In this document: in pieces, positions 1 through 8,856 of the stretch | Numbering within the stretch: position 1 is the first letter of the stretch | Layout of the letters: every line of letters starts with the position of its first letter | Source: an uncultured Paracoccaceae bacterium | GTDB lineage: Bacteria; Pseudomonadota; Alphaproteobacteria; Rhodobacterales; Rhodobacteraceae | Assembly: GCA_943787985.1 (NCBI GenBank) | Contig: CALSOO010000004.1 | Span: forward strand, 744,001-808,000 | DNA length: 64,000 nt | Direction of reading: 5' to 3' | Notes under the pieces: model-generated | What the model saw: only the letters and a program-made list of their open reading frames with translations | The model's database searches: none | What the model was told of the DNA's origin: nothing | Program-made: the position numbers and the translations under genes

Positions 1-1784
1 ACGATGATCGCAGCAACAAGGACCATCCCGAGGATGATCCCGAATACGGATGCAAATGTCGGGATCACCGACCCCAACACATCCGCGTTGTCCATTTTTG
101 CAAACAGGTCCTGGATCAGTGCAACAGGGGGGGCAGGCGCAGGAGCCGGTGCATTTGGATCAGCGGCGGGCATGTTGCCGGTAACCGACATTGCGACAAA
201 TGCCAGAATGCCGAAAATAATCGCAAATCCGGGCACGGCCATCGGCAAATGATAGTAAAACGGCAAGCGTGACATGCGATCCATCGCACCGGTTAAACCA
301 CGCTCGAACCGACCTGTCACACCGCCCATAACAGGCAGATAAATCAGCGCGACAATGAGTGAAGCGCTCAAAACAAAGATCAGGGTGACGGGCAACATGC
401 CCATGAATTGCCCGGGCACACCGGGCCAGAACAGCATGGGCAAGAACGCACATAGCGTCGTCGCGGTTGAGGATACGACCGGCCAGAACATACGCTTGGC
501 CGCGTCCGTGTAGGCTTCCATCGGGCCAACGCCTTCGGACTGACGTTTTTCGGCGTATTCCACGACTACAATGGCCCCGTCCACCAGCATCCCGACGGCA
601 AGGATCAAGCCGAACATCACGATGTTCGAGATGGAAATGCCCATGATGGCCAGCAGCACAAAGCACAACAGAAACGAGGTGGGGATGGCAAAGCCGACCA
701 AGAACGCGGCGCGCAGGCCAAGAGCGGCCAAAACCACGATCATCACCAGTGCAATCGCGGTCAGAACGGAACCCTGAAGCTGTTGCACCATCGAATCCAC
801 TTGTCGGCTTTGGTCGTTGGATGTGCCGACTTCAACCGCTGCGATCAGCCCGTCCGGCCAGTCCGCCGTCTTTTCGGCCACAACAGTTTTGACCAGTGTG
901 GCCGTGTCGATCAGGTTGAACCCTTTGCGTTTGACGACCTGCAGGGCAATGGTGTCGTTGCCGTTAAAACGGGCTGTGCCTTCGCGGTCCTCAAAGGTCA
1001 GGTTGATCTCTGCGACGTCCCCCAACGTGACAACGCGGTCGCCGTTGGTTTTCACAGGCAGGTTGTAAACGTCGCGCGGTTCATTGAAGGAAGACGGGAT
1101 TTTGACGGCAAACGTGCCTTGATCCGTGCTGACTTCACCTGCGGCGATCAACTGGTTGTTGTTGCGCACGACATTGATCAGTTCGGGGGCTGTGACGTTG
1201 TAGGCCTCAAGGCGCAGAGGATCGATAATAACCTCCAGCATCTCTTCACGGTTGCCAGCGATCACCGCTTCGAGCACCGCATCAAGGCTTTCCAGATCGT
1301 CTTGCAACTCTTTGGCGACGCGGGCCATTGTGCGTTCCGGCACCGGGCCAGAGAGGTTCACAATGATGATCGGGAACTCGGAAAAATTGAATTCCCCGAT
1401 GGTGTATTGCTCTGCGCCAGCTGGAAAACTCGCCTCGGCGTTGGACATGGCGTCGCGTACGTCCGCCATCACTTTAGTCTTGTCCCAGCCAAATTCGAAT
1501 TCCAGAATGATGTTGGCATAGCCTTCGGCGGCAGTGCCTGTCATCTTTTTCAGACCGTCCAGATCACCCAGCTCGGTCTCCATCGGTTTGACCAGCAAGG
1601 TTTCACTGTCTGACGCGGAAATCCCCGGAAAGGGGAGAGAGACGAAGAGCGTTGGAATTTCAATGTCGGGCTCTCCCTCTTTAGGCAGGCTCACATAGGC
1701 AAAGGTCCCGACCGCAAGGGAAAGGATAATAAAGGCCAAAACCATCCGCGCACGGGACGCGGCCCAATCGACGAGTCCGGTCAT
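1..1784 (-). CDS. RND-family efflux permease (AcrB/MexB-like), 3' end beyond window
   Basis: Inner-membrane proton-driven pump of the RND superfamily. About 594 N-terminal residues are readable without a stop and the frame runs off the left edge. Visible are an N-terminal membrane segment (about residues 11-30), a large periplasmic porter region, and then the TM2-TM6 block. TM4 carries the family motif GMLVDGAIVVVEYAE, where the first of the usual two proton-relay Asp is present and the second is Gly. A proline/alanine-rich loop (PNAPAPAPAPPV) sits in the region after TM6. Its ATG overlaps the TGA of the adaptor gene upstream (ATGA), so the two are translationally coupled. Substrate cannot be inferred from sequence. 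Confidence 0.9.
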   Translation of the reverse strand, partial: MTGLVDWAASRARMVLAFIILSLAVGTFAYVSLPKEGEPDIEIPTLFVSLPFPGISASDSETLLVKPMETELGDLDGLKKMTGTAAEGYANIILEFEFGWDKTKVMADVRDAMSNAEASFPAGAEQYTIGEFNFSEFPIIIVNLSGPVPERTMARVAKELQDDLESLDAVLEAVIAGNREEMLEVIIDPLRLEAYNVTAPELINVVRNNNQLIAAGEVSTDQGTFAVKIPSSFNEPRDVYNLPVKTNGDRVVTLGDVAEINLTFEDREGTARFNGNDTIALQVVKRKGFNLIDTATLVKTVVAEKTADWPDGLIAAVEVGTSNDQSRQVDSMVQQLQGSVLTAIALVMIVVLAALGLRAAFLVGFAIPTSFLLCFVLLAIMGISISNIVMFGLILAVGMLVDGAIVVVEYAEKRQSEGVGPMEAYTDAAKRMFWPVVSSTATTLCAFLPMLFWPGVPGQFMGMLPVTLIFVLSASLIVALIYLPVMGGVTGRFERGLTGAMDRMSRLPFYYHLPMAVPGFAIIFGILAFVAMSVTGNMPAADPNAPAPAPAPPVALIQDLFAKMDNADVLGSVIPTFASVFGIILGMVLVAAII

Positions 1785-3097
1785 TGACTAAGCTCCTGAT
1801 ATGTCGGGGCGACCTGAACGCCATCGGTCACATATTCCTGTCCCACGATCACAACATCAATGTTGTCCGGTAAGCCGGTGAGCCAAACGCCTTCAGCGGT
1901 GTCTCGCAAGAAATTGACGGGTGCGAACATCACCCGCGCGTCTTCGTCCAGCAGGCGCAGGCCCAAGGTGCCATCATTGCTGAGGGTCAGCGCCGAGCCG
2001 GGCAGCAAATGCGCCTTTGCGCCGTCGGCAGAAATCAGGATTTCAGCGGTTTGGCCGTCACGAATATGCAGGTCAGGGTTGGGGATCTTGATCTCTACCC
2101 GGAAGGTGCGCGTCGTTGGGTCTGCCGATTTGCTCAAGAACGTCACGGCGCCGCGCACTTCCTCACCACCAGCGGCAAGGCGGGCGCCGGCCATCGCGCC
2201 TGTTTGAATGCGGTCAACTTCGGTTTCCGGAACATAAGCCACCAGTTTGATCGGATCGAGCTGGATAATGTTGGCGCACAGCGATCCGGGCTGCATCAAG
2301 CTGCCCAGTTCCGTGGTATCGCTTTCCAGCAATCCCGCGAAAGGCGCTGTGATTTGGAGGCGCGTGATTTCTTTTTCGGCGGCGGCCACACCGGCTTGGG
2401 CCGACTCGATGCCTGCGTCTGCGGAATCGATTCCCGATCGCGCAGCACTCAGACCAGAATTTGCAGCCTCCACACCAGCTTCAGCCGCTGCGACCAAAGC
2501 CTCGGTTGTTTTGACGCGGTTGGTTGAGGCAAATCCGTCTTCGCTCAAGCGGGAGGCCGCGTTTTGATTGACGCGGGCTTCTTCCAAGCGGGCTTGTGCC
2601 TCGACGACGCGAGCGCGTGATTCTGGGACGCGGCTTTCGGCTTCAGCGCGGCGGGACTTGGCTTCGCTCAGGCGCGCCCGCGCTTCTGCAAGTGACGCTT
2701 CGCGTGTGCCGGGATCAAGCTGGCACATCAGCTGGCCCTTTTCAACAAAAGTCCCTTTTGGCAAAGGCTCTGACACGACAGTGGCCGACGTTTCAGCGCG
2801 CACGTCCACTTGGCGATCCGCCTCTGTCTGACCCCGCAGGATCACCGCGCTGTCTATGGATTGTGCTTCCGAGCGGCGCACCACAACTTTGATCAGGTTG
2901 TCCGTGGATTGGATGGTTACGTTTTCTCCATCTGCCGCAGCATCGTTTTCGGCCACTGTTTCCGCGGCAGGTGAATACCATCCCTGACGCTCCATAAAGG
3001 CCAGTGTGGTGGCGCGATCAAAAATCGCGAAATAGAAGATAACTGCCACCAGAAGGGCCGACAGAATGGGAAGAATGCGCATGCTTTGCCTCATCAA
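1781..3097 (-). CDS. RND efflux periplasmic adaptor subunit (membrane fusion protein, HlyD/AcrA type)
   Basis: 438 residues. An N-terminal membrane anchor (about residues 7-27) is followed by a biotinyl-lipoyl-like half motif (KGQLMCQLDPGTREA), a long Ala/Glu/Arg-rich coiled-coil hairpin (about 125-245), the returning lipoyl half (ITAPFAGLLESD) and beta-barrel domains. This is the order expected of tripartite-pump adaptors that link the RND permease to an outer-membrane channel. It lies directly upstream of the RND permease with a 4-base overlap. No outer-membrane factor gene is visible in the window, so the pump may share a TolC-like channel encoded elsewhere. Confidence 0.9.
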   Translation of the reverse strand: MMRQSMRILPILSALLVAVIFYFAIFDRATTLAFMERQGWYSPAAETVAENDAAADGENVTIQSTDNLIKVVVRRSEAQSIDSAVILRGQTEADRQVDVRAETSATVVSEPLPKGTFVEKGQLMCQLDPGTREASLAEARARLSEAKSRRAEAESRVPESRARVVEAQARLEEARVNQNAASRLSEDGFASTNRVKTTEALVAAAEAGVEAANSGLSAARSGIDSADAGIESAQAGVAAAEKEITRLQITAPFAGLLESDTTELGSLMQPGSLCANIIQLDPIKLVAYVPETEVDRIQTGAMAGARLAAGGEEVRGAVTFLSKSADPTTRTFRVEIKIPNPDLHIRDGQTAEILISADGAKAHLLPGSALTLSNDGTLGLRLLDEDARVMFAPVNFLRDTAEGVWLTGLPDNIDVVIVGQEYVTDGVQVAPTYQELSQ

Positions 3098-3187
3098 GAC
3101 CGCGAGCCGACAGGGAAAATGGGCTGGCGTGTTGTATTAGATAGGTACCCGGATACGCTAAACCAACCAGTTCAGATTACTTTTTTC

Positions 3188-3201
3188 TGCACTGCAGTGC
3201 A
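3188..3201. promoter_or_regulatory. 14-bp perfect palindrome upstream of the RND operon
   Basis: TGCACTGCAGTGCA is a perfect palindrome about 90 bp upstream of the adaptor start, in the only intergenic space that can hold the efflux promoter. It could be an operator for a dimeric repressor. No regulator gene lies next to the operon, so the assignment is tentative. Confidence 0.3.
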
Positions 3202-3596
3202 ATACGGTAGAGCTGTGGCAAATTGGGCGGTTGTAGCTGTAGCGTGACAGGGATTTTTGCAGTGAATGACAGAGATATTTGCAGCAAAGTGTTTTTGGGC
3301 GTTTAAACGATGAAAAGGGCGGCAGGGTTTAGACGGTCCTTGTACATCGGTTACGGCCCGGCTTTCGGAAAATCTTTGATCACATAGAGATAAAGCGCGA
3401 CGGCGACCACAATCGCAATCAAGGCAAGGGCGGACACGAGACATAATGTTGAACCATCTTGGCGGCGGCAAAACCAAAACCCCGCAACAATTGTGGTCAC
3501 TGCCAAGATCCAATACAGTCTTATGACCCACGTATATTGGGTCATCCCAGCATCGATCCATTCAGCCTGATTGCGGGCCGGGTAAAATTCATCAAC

Positions 3597-5261
3597 CCGA
3601 CATTCCCCAAGTAGAATGCCGTTCTTTCCAGTTTGTACCGGTTTTGCGTGCCGATCAAGACTCTTGGACAAGCTGTGCCTGGTACTCGGTGATCTGTCGT
3701 GCGGCCTGATCGCTATTTTGGGTTCGGCAGCAGGTTTGACCCGGCTTTTTGGCTGAACATCACCGGCCCAGACGGACCAATTGAGCCACGTTCCTTTAGA
3801 TTTCATCGCTAAGGCGGTCATGCGGGAACCGGCGGTGCGCGCAGCCGCTGGATGGCTGCCAAGATGCGATTGAATAAATCTCCGCTGACGGCAACTTCAG
3901 CAAGCTGGAAGGTAATGGCACGGGCATGTCGGACGACGCGCGCACCAATCTTGATCAGCCGGGTTTGCAAGCTGGTTAGAGACCAGTCGGCCATCTCTTT
4001 GGGAAGGTCCGTGCCTTGCAGGAAGACACCCAGATTGTAGGCCAGTGCGTGAAGCTGAAGGCGGACCTCGTTTTGCGCCATGCCCTTGCAAGACAACCGT
4101 GTCCAGTTGATAGCTTGCTTGCCTTCCTTGATGTACTGCTCGGCGGTGCCGCGTTGATTGTAGAAGCGGATGATCCAGTCTGGCTCCATTGGCAGGTTGG
4201 TGACGACAAAGCCGACACGCGGGAACAACTCGCCGGGATGCCACTCGACCTTGGCGATAACGCGGCGAGGCTTGTCCCAGGACACCGCCTGATACTCAAA
4301 GTCACCGTAGATACGCTTCACGCCTTTTGGCGGACGACCCATCGGGCGCTTGAGCAGATGCGCAATCCTGCCCTGAAGAACACGATTGGTGCGGAGGCGA
4401 ATGGCGTAGTAATATCTCTCCGCTTCCAGAGTTTTGTATAGCTTTGGCATGGCGAAGGCAGCATCGCCCCGGAAGAACCGCATCAGGTGACGGTCCGCAT
4501 ATCGCGCTATGATCGGCTTCAGAACCTCCTCCCATCCATACGCGCTGTGCACATTACCGGGGCGCAGAGCGCAGCGTTCGAGATGACCGAACTGGTTGAA
4601 AACGAACAGCGGGTGATAACACATGCAACCGAAATGCCCGTTCCAGGCCGTGCCCTCCTGCGCTCCGTGGGTTGGACTGACCGAGCTATCCATATCCAGC
4701 GTGATCCACTTGGGCGGTTTGCGTTCGTGAACACGGTCGATCCATTGCCCCGGCAGATCAGTCAGCGCAGTGCGGTTACCAGCCGCCGTCAGCACCTCTG
4801 TTTCGAACCGTCCCATCTGGCTTGCTGACGCGGCCTTGGCATCAACGGCCCGTCCTCCGACCACCTGCCGCATCACTGGATCGAGCGCCAGACGATCCGC
4901 ATCATTCACATCATCGTACCCGGCCAGCCGACCAAAGACCGACTGTCGCAACAGGCCGACCAGTGAGTGCAGACGATTGTGACCAGTGCGGGTGTCACTC
5001 AGAACGCCGCCCGCAATGTCGTGCAGGCCAAGCACCTCGTCCAGTTCCCGAAACAACAGCAGACCACCGTCCGAACTGATCTTTGATCCATGAAATTCCA
5101 GCCGCACGCGACGGTCAAATCCAAGCCGAACATTTCCGGTTTCGCCTGCACCCTTTGGGTGATCCATGATCTGCCACCTTCAACCCTATTAACATGCTGA
5201 AACATAACACATTAGTGGCTTCCAGAGGCGCGAAAACATCGGGCTACTTGGGGAATGCGGG
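3597..5261. mobile_element. Complete IS1380-family insertion sequence (1665 bp)
   Basis: The ends are CCGACATTCCCCAAGTAG on the left and, read inward from the right, CCCGCATTCCCCAAGTAG: imperfect terminal inverted repeats. The element is flanked by the 5-bp direct duplication TCAAC (3592-3596 and 5262-5266). The uninterrupted copy of the target at 16380-17048 contains TCAAC once, which confirms the boundaries exactly. A single full-length transposase lies inside. Length, one gene and a 5-bp duplication fit IS1380. Confidence 0.93.
3818..5167 (-). CDS. IS1380-family transposase
   Basis: 449 residues, a full-length DDE transposase. The N-terminus (VRLGFDRRVRLEFHGSKISS, then DGGLLLFRELD) is the hallmark of IS1380-type enzymes. 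A TLDMDSSVSPTHGAQEG segment carries the first catalytic Asp, and RFFRGDAAFAMPKLY the second. The later YNQRGTAEQYIKEGKQAINWTR block with its Glu completes the triad region. The frame is intact, so the element may still be active. It lies inside 3597-5261 with about 220 noncoding bases between its stop and the left end. Confidence 0.93.
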   Translation of the reverse strand: MDHPKGAGETGNVRLGFDRRVRLEFHGSKISSDGGLLLFRELDEVLGLHDIAGGVLSDTRTGHNRLHSLVGLLRQSVFGRLAGYDDVNDADRLALDPVMRQVVGGRAVDAKAASASQMGRFETEVLTAAGNRTALTDLPGQWIDRVHERKPPKWITLDMDSSVSPTHGAQEGTAWNGHFGCMCYHPLFVFNQFGHLERCALRPGNVHSAYGWEEVLKPIIARYADRHLMRFFRGDAAFAMPKLYKTLEAERYYYAIRLRTNRVLQGRIAHLLKRPMGRPPKGVKRIYGDFEYQAVSWDKPRRVIAKVEWHPGELFPRVGFVVTNLPMEPDWIIRFYNQRGTAEQYIKEGKQAINWTRLSCKGMAQNEVRLQLHALAYNLGVFLQGTDLPKEMADWSLTSLQTRLIKIGARVVRHARAITFQLAEVAVSGDLFNRILAAIQRLRAPPVPA

Positions 5262-5677
5262 TCAACATATCCCTGAGACCACATAAGCAAAACAACGCAA
5301 ATGGGAACAAAACCCAGAATAAGGATGGTCAAGCGCAGCATATTCGTTAATTCCATGCTAAAAAGTCCCATTCCGCATAAGACCATTTTACGGTTCATGG
5401 TGTATGCACGGCGTTGTTCCATACGCAACTTTTACCTTGTCTGCGCGCTTGGGCGGCCTTGTGTATCAAGCGCACCAAGATTTATCCAACGATATCAGCT
5501 GGATTCCTCGCATGGAACACACAATTTTCGGCCTGATCAAGAAACGCTGCGAGATAGCAGGGCAGCACAAGCTTGCCTAAAACCATTTTTATGGTTTTCA
5601 GGTTGCTGTGCAGCGATGATCTTTTCCACCTAAGAAACCTTCGGTCAGACGGGGTCCCCGCAACTGGCGCGAATGCG

Positions 5678-6583
5678 TCAGGTTGATTGGTCAATTAAGC
5701 ATTCAACAAAGGTGCGTTCTACTAGGCTTCTCGCGTGGCCGCGCGTATTGATCAATTCAATCGAAACAGGCAAAGCAAAATCACCGTTCGAAATGGCTTG
5801 AATGCGCCCATCCTTGACCATATCGGCCGCGAACGGTTGCGGGAGGTATCCGATATAATGCCCCGTCAGAATCAATGTGGCGATCCCTTCAATTTGATGG
5901 GCTTCAGCATTTGATTTCATTCCGCGTGTCACCGGCGCAACATGGCTTTCGTTCAAATAAGACCTTTTGGCCAAAGCGGCGTTGGCGATGCCATCACGAA
6001 GGCGTGTCGGATTACGACAATTGTACAACGGATGTTCGGTTGCACAATAAAGATCAACATATTCTTCGCTGATCTTCTCGTAATCAATCCCCGGTTTATG
6101 TGAATGGAAAACGCCAATTCCGAACGATATCCGCCGATCGAGAACTCCAAGTTCAAGGTCGTCTGGGGCGAGCGTATGAATCTCCAGGCTGACATCAGGT
6201 GCAATTTTTGCAAACTTTTTAAGCGCACGCACCATGGCCGAAGTTCCGTTTGAAATCCAATTGTCGACTACACCAACTGACAGATGTCCGGCGATATTAT
6301 CACGGGCACCTGAGACTTCGTTTCCAAATTCTTCGAGCGATTGGAACAGTCTCTTAGCAGCGTGATAGACCAAATCCCCCTGAACCGTCATTTGAAAACC
6401 GCCGCGACCACGAGAACATAAACGCATGCCAAGGCGCGTTTCAATATCGGAAATCTGCCTCGAAATCGTCGAGGTCGAAACATTCAAATCGACTTGCGCC
6501 GCCGAAAAGCCACGCGCGTCCGCAACCACGATGAAGACATAGAGCAGGTGGAGGTCCGCTTTGGACAGATAACTTGGCAACAT
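5678..6583 (-). CDS. LysR-family transcriptional regulator
   Basis: 301 residues, normal LTTR length. The N-terminal winged helix-turn-helix (about residues 8-66, AQVDLNVSTSTISRQISDIE) is followed by a periplasmic-binding-like effector domain. It is divergent from the betaine-type importer at 6754, with about 170 bp between the start codons, the classic arrangement for an LTTR controlling the neighbouring operon. Control of proXVW and the ureohydrolases is therefore a reasonable inference. The effector is unknown. Confidence 0.88.
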   Translation of the reverse strand: MLPSYLSKADLHLLYVFIVVADARGFSAAQVDLNVSTSTISRQISDIETRLGMRLCSRGRGGFQMTVQGDLVYHAAKRLFQSLEEFGNEVSGARDNIAGHLSVGVVDNWISNGTSAMVRALKKFAKIAPDVSLEIHTLAPDDLELGVLDRRISFGIGVFHSHKPGIDYEKISEEYVDLYCATEHPLYNCRNPTRLRDGIANAALAKRSYLNESHVAPVTRGMKSNAEAHQIEGIATLILTGHYIGYLPQPFAADMVKDGRIQAISNGDFALPVSIELINTRGHARSLVERTFVECLIDQST

Positions 6584-6753
6584 TGCACTAATATCCCTTG
6601 TATTATCGTCAAAGTAAATTCCCGAAATTTGTAGTTTTAAGAAACTAACTGATTTGATCTGTGTTGGCGCAACCCGTGACTGATGGTTCGGGACAAAGGT
6701 TCACCAGAAACCTCGACCCAAGAACAACACGACAGACCAACCAGGAGATCGAT

Positions 6754-7704
6754 ATGACCAAATCAGTATTCCCTGTCGCCATTGCAGCGACATTACTATT
6801 CAGCTCAACTGCGCTGGCTCAGGACGTCGTCATTGGCGTGCCAAACTGGGCATCCGCCGGTGCAACTGCGCACATTCTGAAAATTGCGATCGAAGATAAC
6901 TTAGGCCTCGAAGCCGCCCTGCAAAACGGAACAAATCCAATCATCTTCGAAGCAATGGATTCAGGCGCAATGCACGTGCACCCTGAAGTTTGGATGCCCA
7001 ACCAGCAGAACCTACACGACACATTTGTGACCGAAAAGAGCACAGTCGCGATGAACCCGAACACCGTTTTTTCGGATCAAAACATGTGCGTAACCCGCGA
7101 CACTGCCGAACGCACAGGCATCGAAGCGCTCAGCGATCTGTCCAACCCCGTAATGGCAGCCAATTTTGACACAGATGGCGATGGCATGGGCGAAATTTGG
7201 ATCGGAGGTGCAGGTTGGGCCTCGACCAATGTAGAGAAAATCCGAGCACAGTCTTATGGTTATGATGAAACCATGCAGCTTGTTGAGATGGATGAAGCGC
7301 TGGCCATGGCGCAGGTCGACAAAGCGACGGCCCAAGGCGAGAATATCGTGTTCTTTTGCTACACCCCTCACCACATGTTTTCGCTTTATGACCTTGTAAC
7401 GCTGACTGAACCAGCATTTGACGCCGATCAATGGAAGGTAATTCAGCCAACGGATGACCCCAATTGGCTCGAGCTTTCAACGGCCCCTACGGCTTGGGAT
7501 GCAACCAAATTGCACGTCTTCTACTCCCTGACCCTTGCCAACACCCAGCCTCTGGCTGCCGAAATGCTCGCCAATGTCTCTTTCAACACGGAACAGGTGA
7601 ACGGCATGGTTTATGCCCTATCGGTTGAGGGGCAAGACCCGGCAGAATTTGCGCGGACCTGGGTTGATGCAAACGCGGACCTTGTTGACGCGTGGTTCCA
7701 GTAA
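6754..7704 (+). CDS. proX: Glycine betaine/proline-type ABC transporter substrate-binding protein
   Basis: 316 residues from the ATG at 6754, preceded by CCAGGAG. A longer in-frame start at 6661 would place a charged leader in front of the signal peptide and was rejected. Signal peptide about residues 1-23 (cut after ALAQ). The OpuAC-type fold is indicated by DVVIGVPNWASAGATAHILK, MHVHPEVWMPNQQN and the late FFCYTPHHMFS. It is a periplasmic receptor for a quaternary amine or betaine-like solute. It is the first gene of an importer operon that continues into two ureohydrolases, so the real ligand may be a guanidino or amino-acid betaine rather than an osmolyte. Confidence 0.88.
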   Translation: MTKSVFPVAIAATLLFSSTALAQDVVIGVPNWASAGATAHILKIAIEDNLGLEAALQNGTNPIIFEAMDSGAMHVHPEVWMPNQQNLHDTFVTEKSTVAMNPNTVFSDQNMCVTRDTAERTGIEALSDLSNPVMAANFDTDGDGMGEIWIGGAGWASTNVEKIRAQSYGYDETMQLVEMDEALAMAQVDKATAQGENIVFFCYTPHHMFSLYDLVTLTEPAFDADQWKVIQPTDDPNWLELSTAPTAWDATKLHVFYSLTLANTQPLAAEMLANVSFNTEQVNGMVYALSVEGQDPAEFARTWVDANADLVDAWFQ

Positions 7705-7800
7705 CCCCATCCCTGACAGCGTGGTTTGCGCGACCCTGGCAGGCTTTTCACACTCTCCATCATCTGGCGGCCAGTTCGAACTGCGACGCGCAGGAAAGTT

Positions 7801-8856
7801 ATGAACATGAACGATACAGTGATCGAGCTGGACAGCGTCTGGAAAATTTTTGGTGCCGACGCAGACACCGCTATGACGGCTGTTCAAGAGCGCGGATTGA
7901 GCAAATCCGATGTGCTAAGCGAGTTCGGCTGTGTTGTAGGCATTGCGGATTGTTCTTTCTCTGTAAAACGAGGCGAAATCTTCTGCGTTATGGGGCTTTC
8001 GGGGTCAGGGAAATCGACTTTGGTCAGACACCTCAACCGGTTAATCGAGCCTACCGCGGGTCGGATCTCGATACTTGGTAAAAATGTGCTGGCGCTGGAT
8101 AAGGCTGAGCTGCGTCAGATGAGATCAAAGAACATTGGCATGGTGTTCCAACACATGGCGCTACTGCCGCACCTTACAGTGCGCGACAACGTGGCCTTTC
8201 CGCTTCAAATTCGCGGCGAACCCAAAGGAAAACGTTGGGCTATATCGCAAACCTGTTTGGATCGCGTCAATCTAACCGGCTACGAAGATCGGTTCCCCTC
8301 TGAACTATCAGGCGGAATGCAACAACGTGTCGGTCTTGCCCGCGCGCTTGCGTCGGATCCTGATGTTCTTTTGATGGACGAACCGTTCTCGGCGCTGGAC
8401 CCCTTGATTCGTCGCCAGCTCCAAGATCAGTTCATGGCGCTTTCCGCTGAACTTCAAAAGACCACCGTTTTCATTACGCATGATTTGGACGAGGCGATCC
8501 GTATCGGGCACCGCATCGCCATCATGAAAGACGGCCGCATCGTTCAAGTCGGAACACCCGAAGAAATTGTGACCCAACCCGCCGACGATTACGTGCGCGA
8601 CTTCGTCGAGGGCATTTCCAAACTGAAACTCGTTTTCGCCCATTCGGTCATGATCGATATCTCGGATTACGTGCCCTCACCGGGCGAAGACCTGTCCCAA
8701 AGCCCACGCGCGCACCATGGGACCGATCTGGATAAACTTATCGATATTTCGACCACAACCGAATTCGCCGTTGTCATCACGGATGATCAAGGGGCTGACA
8801 TCGGGGTGGTGGATAAGTCGTCACTATTGCGTGGCATTAAGGGGGGCAAAGCATGA
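7801..8856 (+). CDS. proV: Betaine-type ABC transporter ATP-binding protein (ProV/OpuAA-like)
   Basis: 351 residues from the ATG at 7801 (upstream AGGAAAG). Earlier in-frame codons lack a ribosome site. Walker A GLSGSGKST, signature LSGGMQQRVGLARAL, Walker B DVLLMDEPFSALDP and the H-loop TVFITHD are intact. An N-terminal extension (KIFGADADTAMTAVQERGLS) typical of ProV-type ATPases is present. The C-terminal region after residue about 265 is where ProV proteins carry CBS-like regulation. The stop overlaps the permease start (ATGA). Confidence 0.92.
   Translation: MNMNDTVIELDSVWKIFGADADTAMTAVQERGLSKSDVLSEFGCVVGIADCSFSVKRGEIFCVMGLSGSGKSTLVRHLNRLIEPTAGRISILGKNVLALDKAELRQMRSKNIGMVFQHMALLPHLTVRDNVAFPLQIRGEPKGKRWAISQTCLDRVNLTGYEDRFPSELSGGMQQRVGLARALASDPDVLLMDEPFSALDPLIRRQLQDQFMALSAELQKTTVFITHDLDEAIRIGHRIAIMKDGRIVQVGTPEEIVTQPADDYVRDFVEGISKLKLVFAHSVMIDISDYVPSPGEDLSQSPRAHHGTDLDKLIDISTTTEFAVVITDDQGADIGVVDKSSLLRGIKGGKA

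Larger units (their letters stand above)
3351..5428 (-). pseudogene. Small membrane protein gene interrupted by an IS (copy A)
   Basis: The 5' part (5428 to 5262) and 3' part (3596 to 3351) together encode the same 135-residue, three-membrane-segment protein that is intact at 16413-16820. The IS1380-type element at 3597-5261 splits it after GYVD. The 3' part is still open into the IS, giving a 156-codon chimeric reading frame (3351-3821) that begins inside the element with an ATG of its own. Function is unknown in either copy. Confidence 0.85.
3318..5656. repeat. 669-bp direct repeat, copy A (split by an IS1380-family element)
   Basis: With the IS (3597-5261) and one 5-bp target duplication removed, 3318-5656 matches 16380-17048 along the full 669 bases. 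I saw one difference, a C in this copy and a T in copy B in the GGGCGGYCTTG stretch. Both copies have the same orientation and bracket about 11 kb of accessory genes. The unit carries one small membrane-protein gene on the minus strand and noncoding flanks. I saw no target duplication or clear terminal inverted repeat for the unit itself. Confidence 0.9.

Noticed and set aside
783..1613. Long plus-strand open frame opposite the RND permease
   Set aside because: It is the antisense shadow of a clearly conserved gene and has no family-like sequence.
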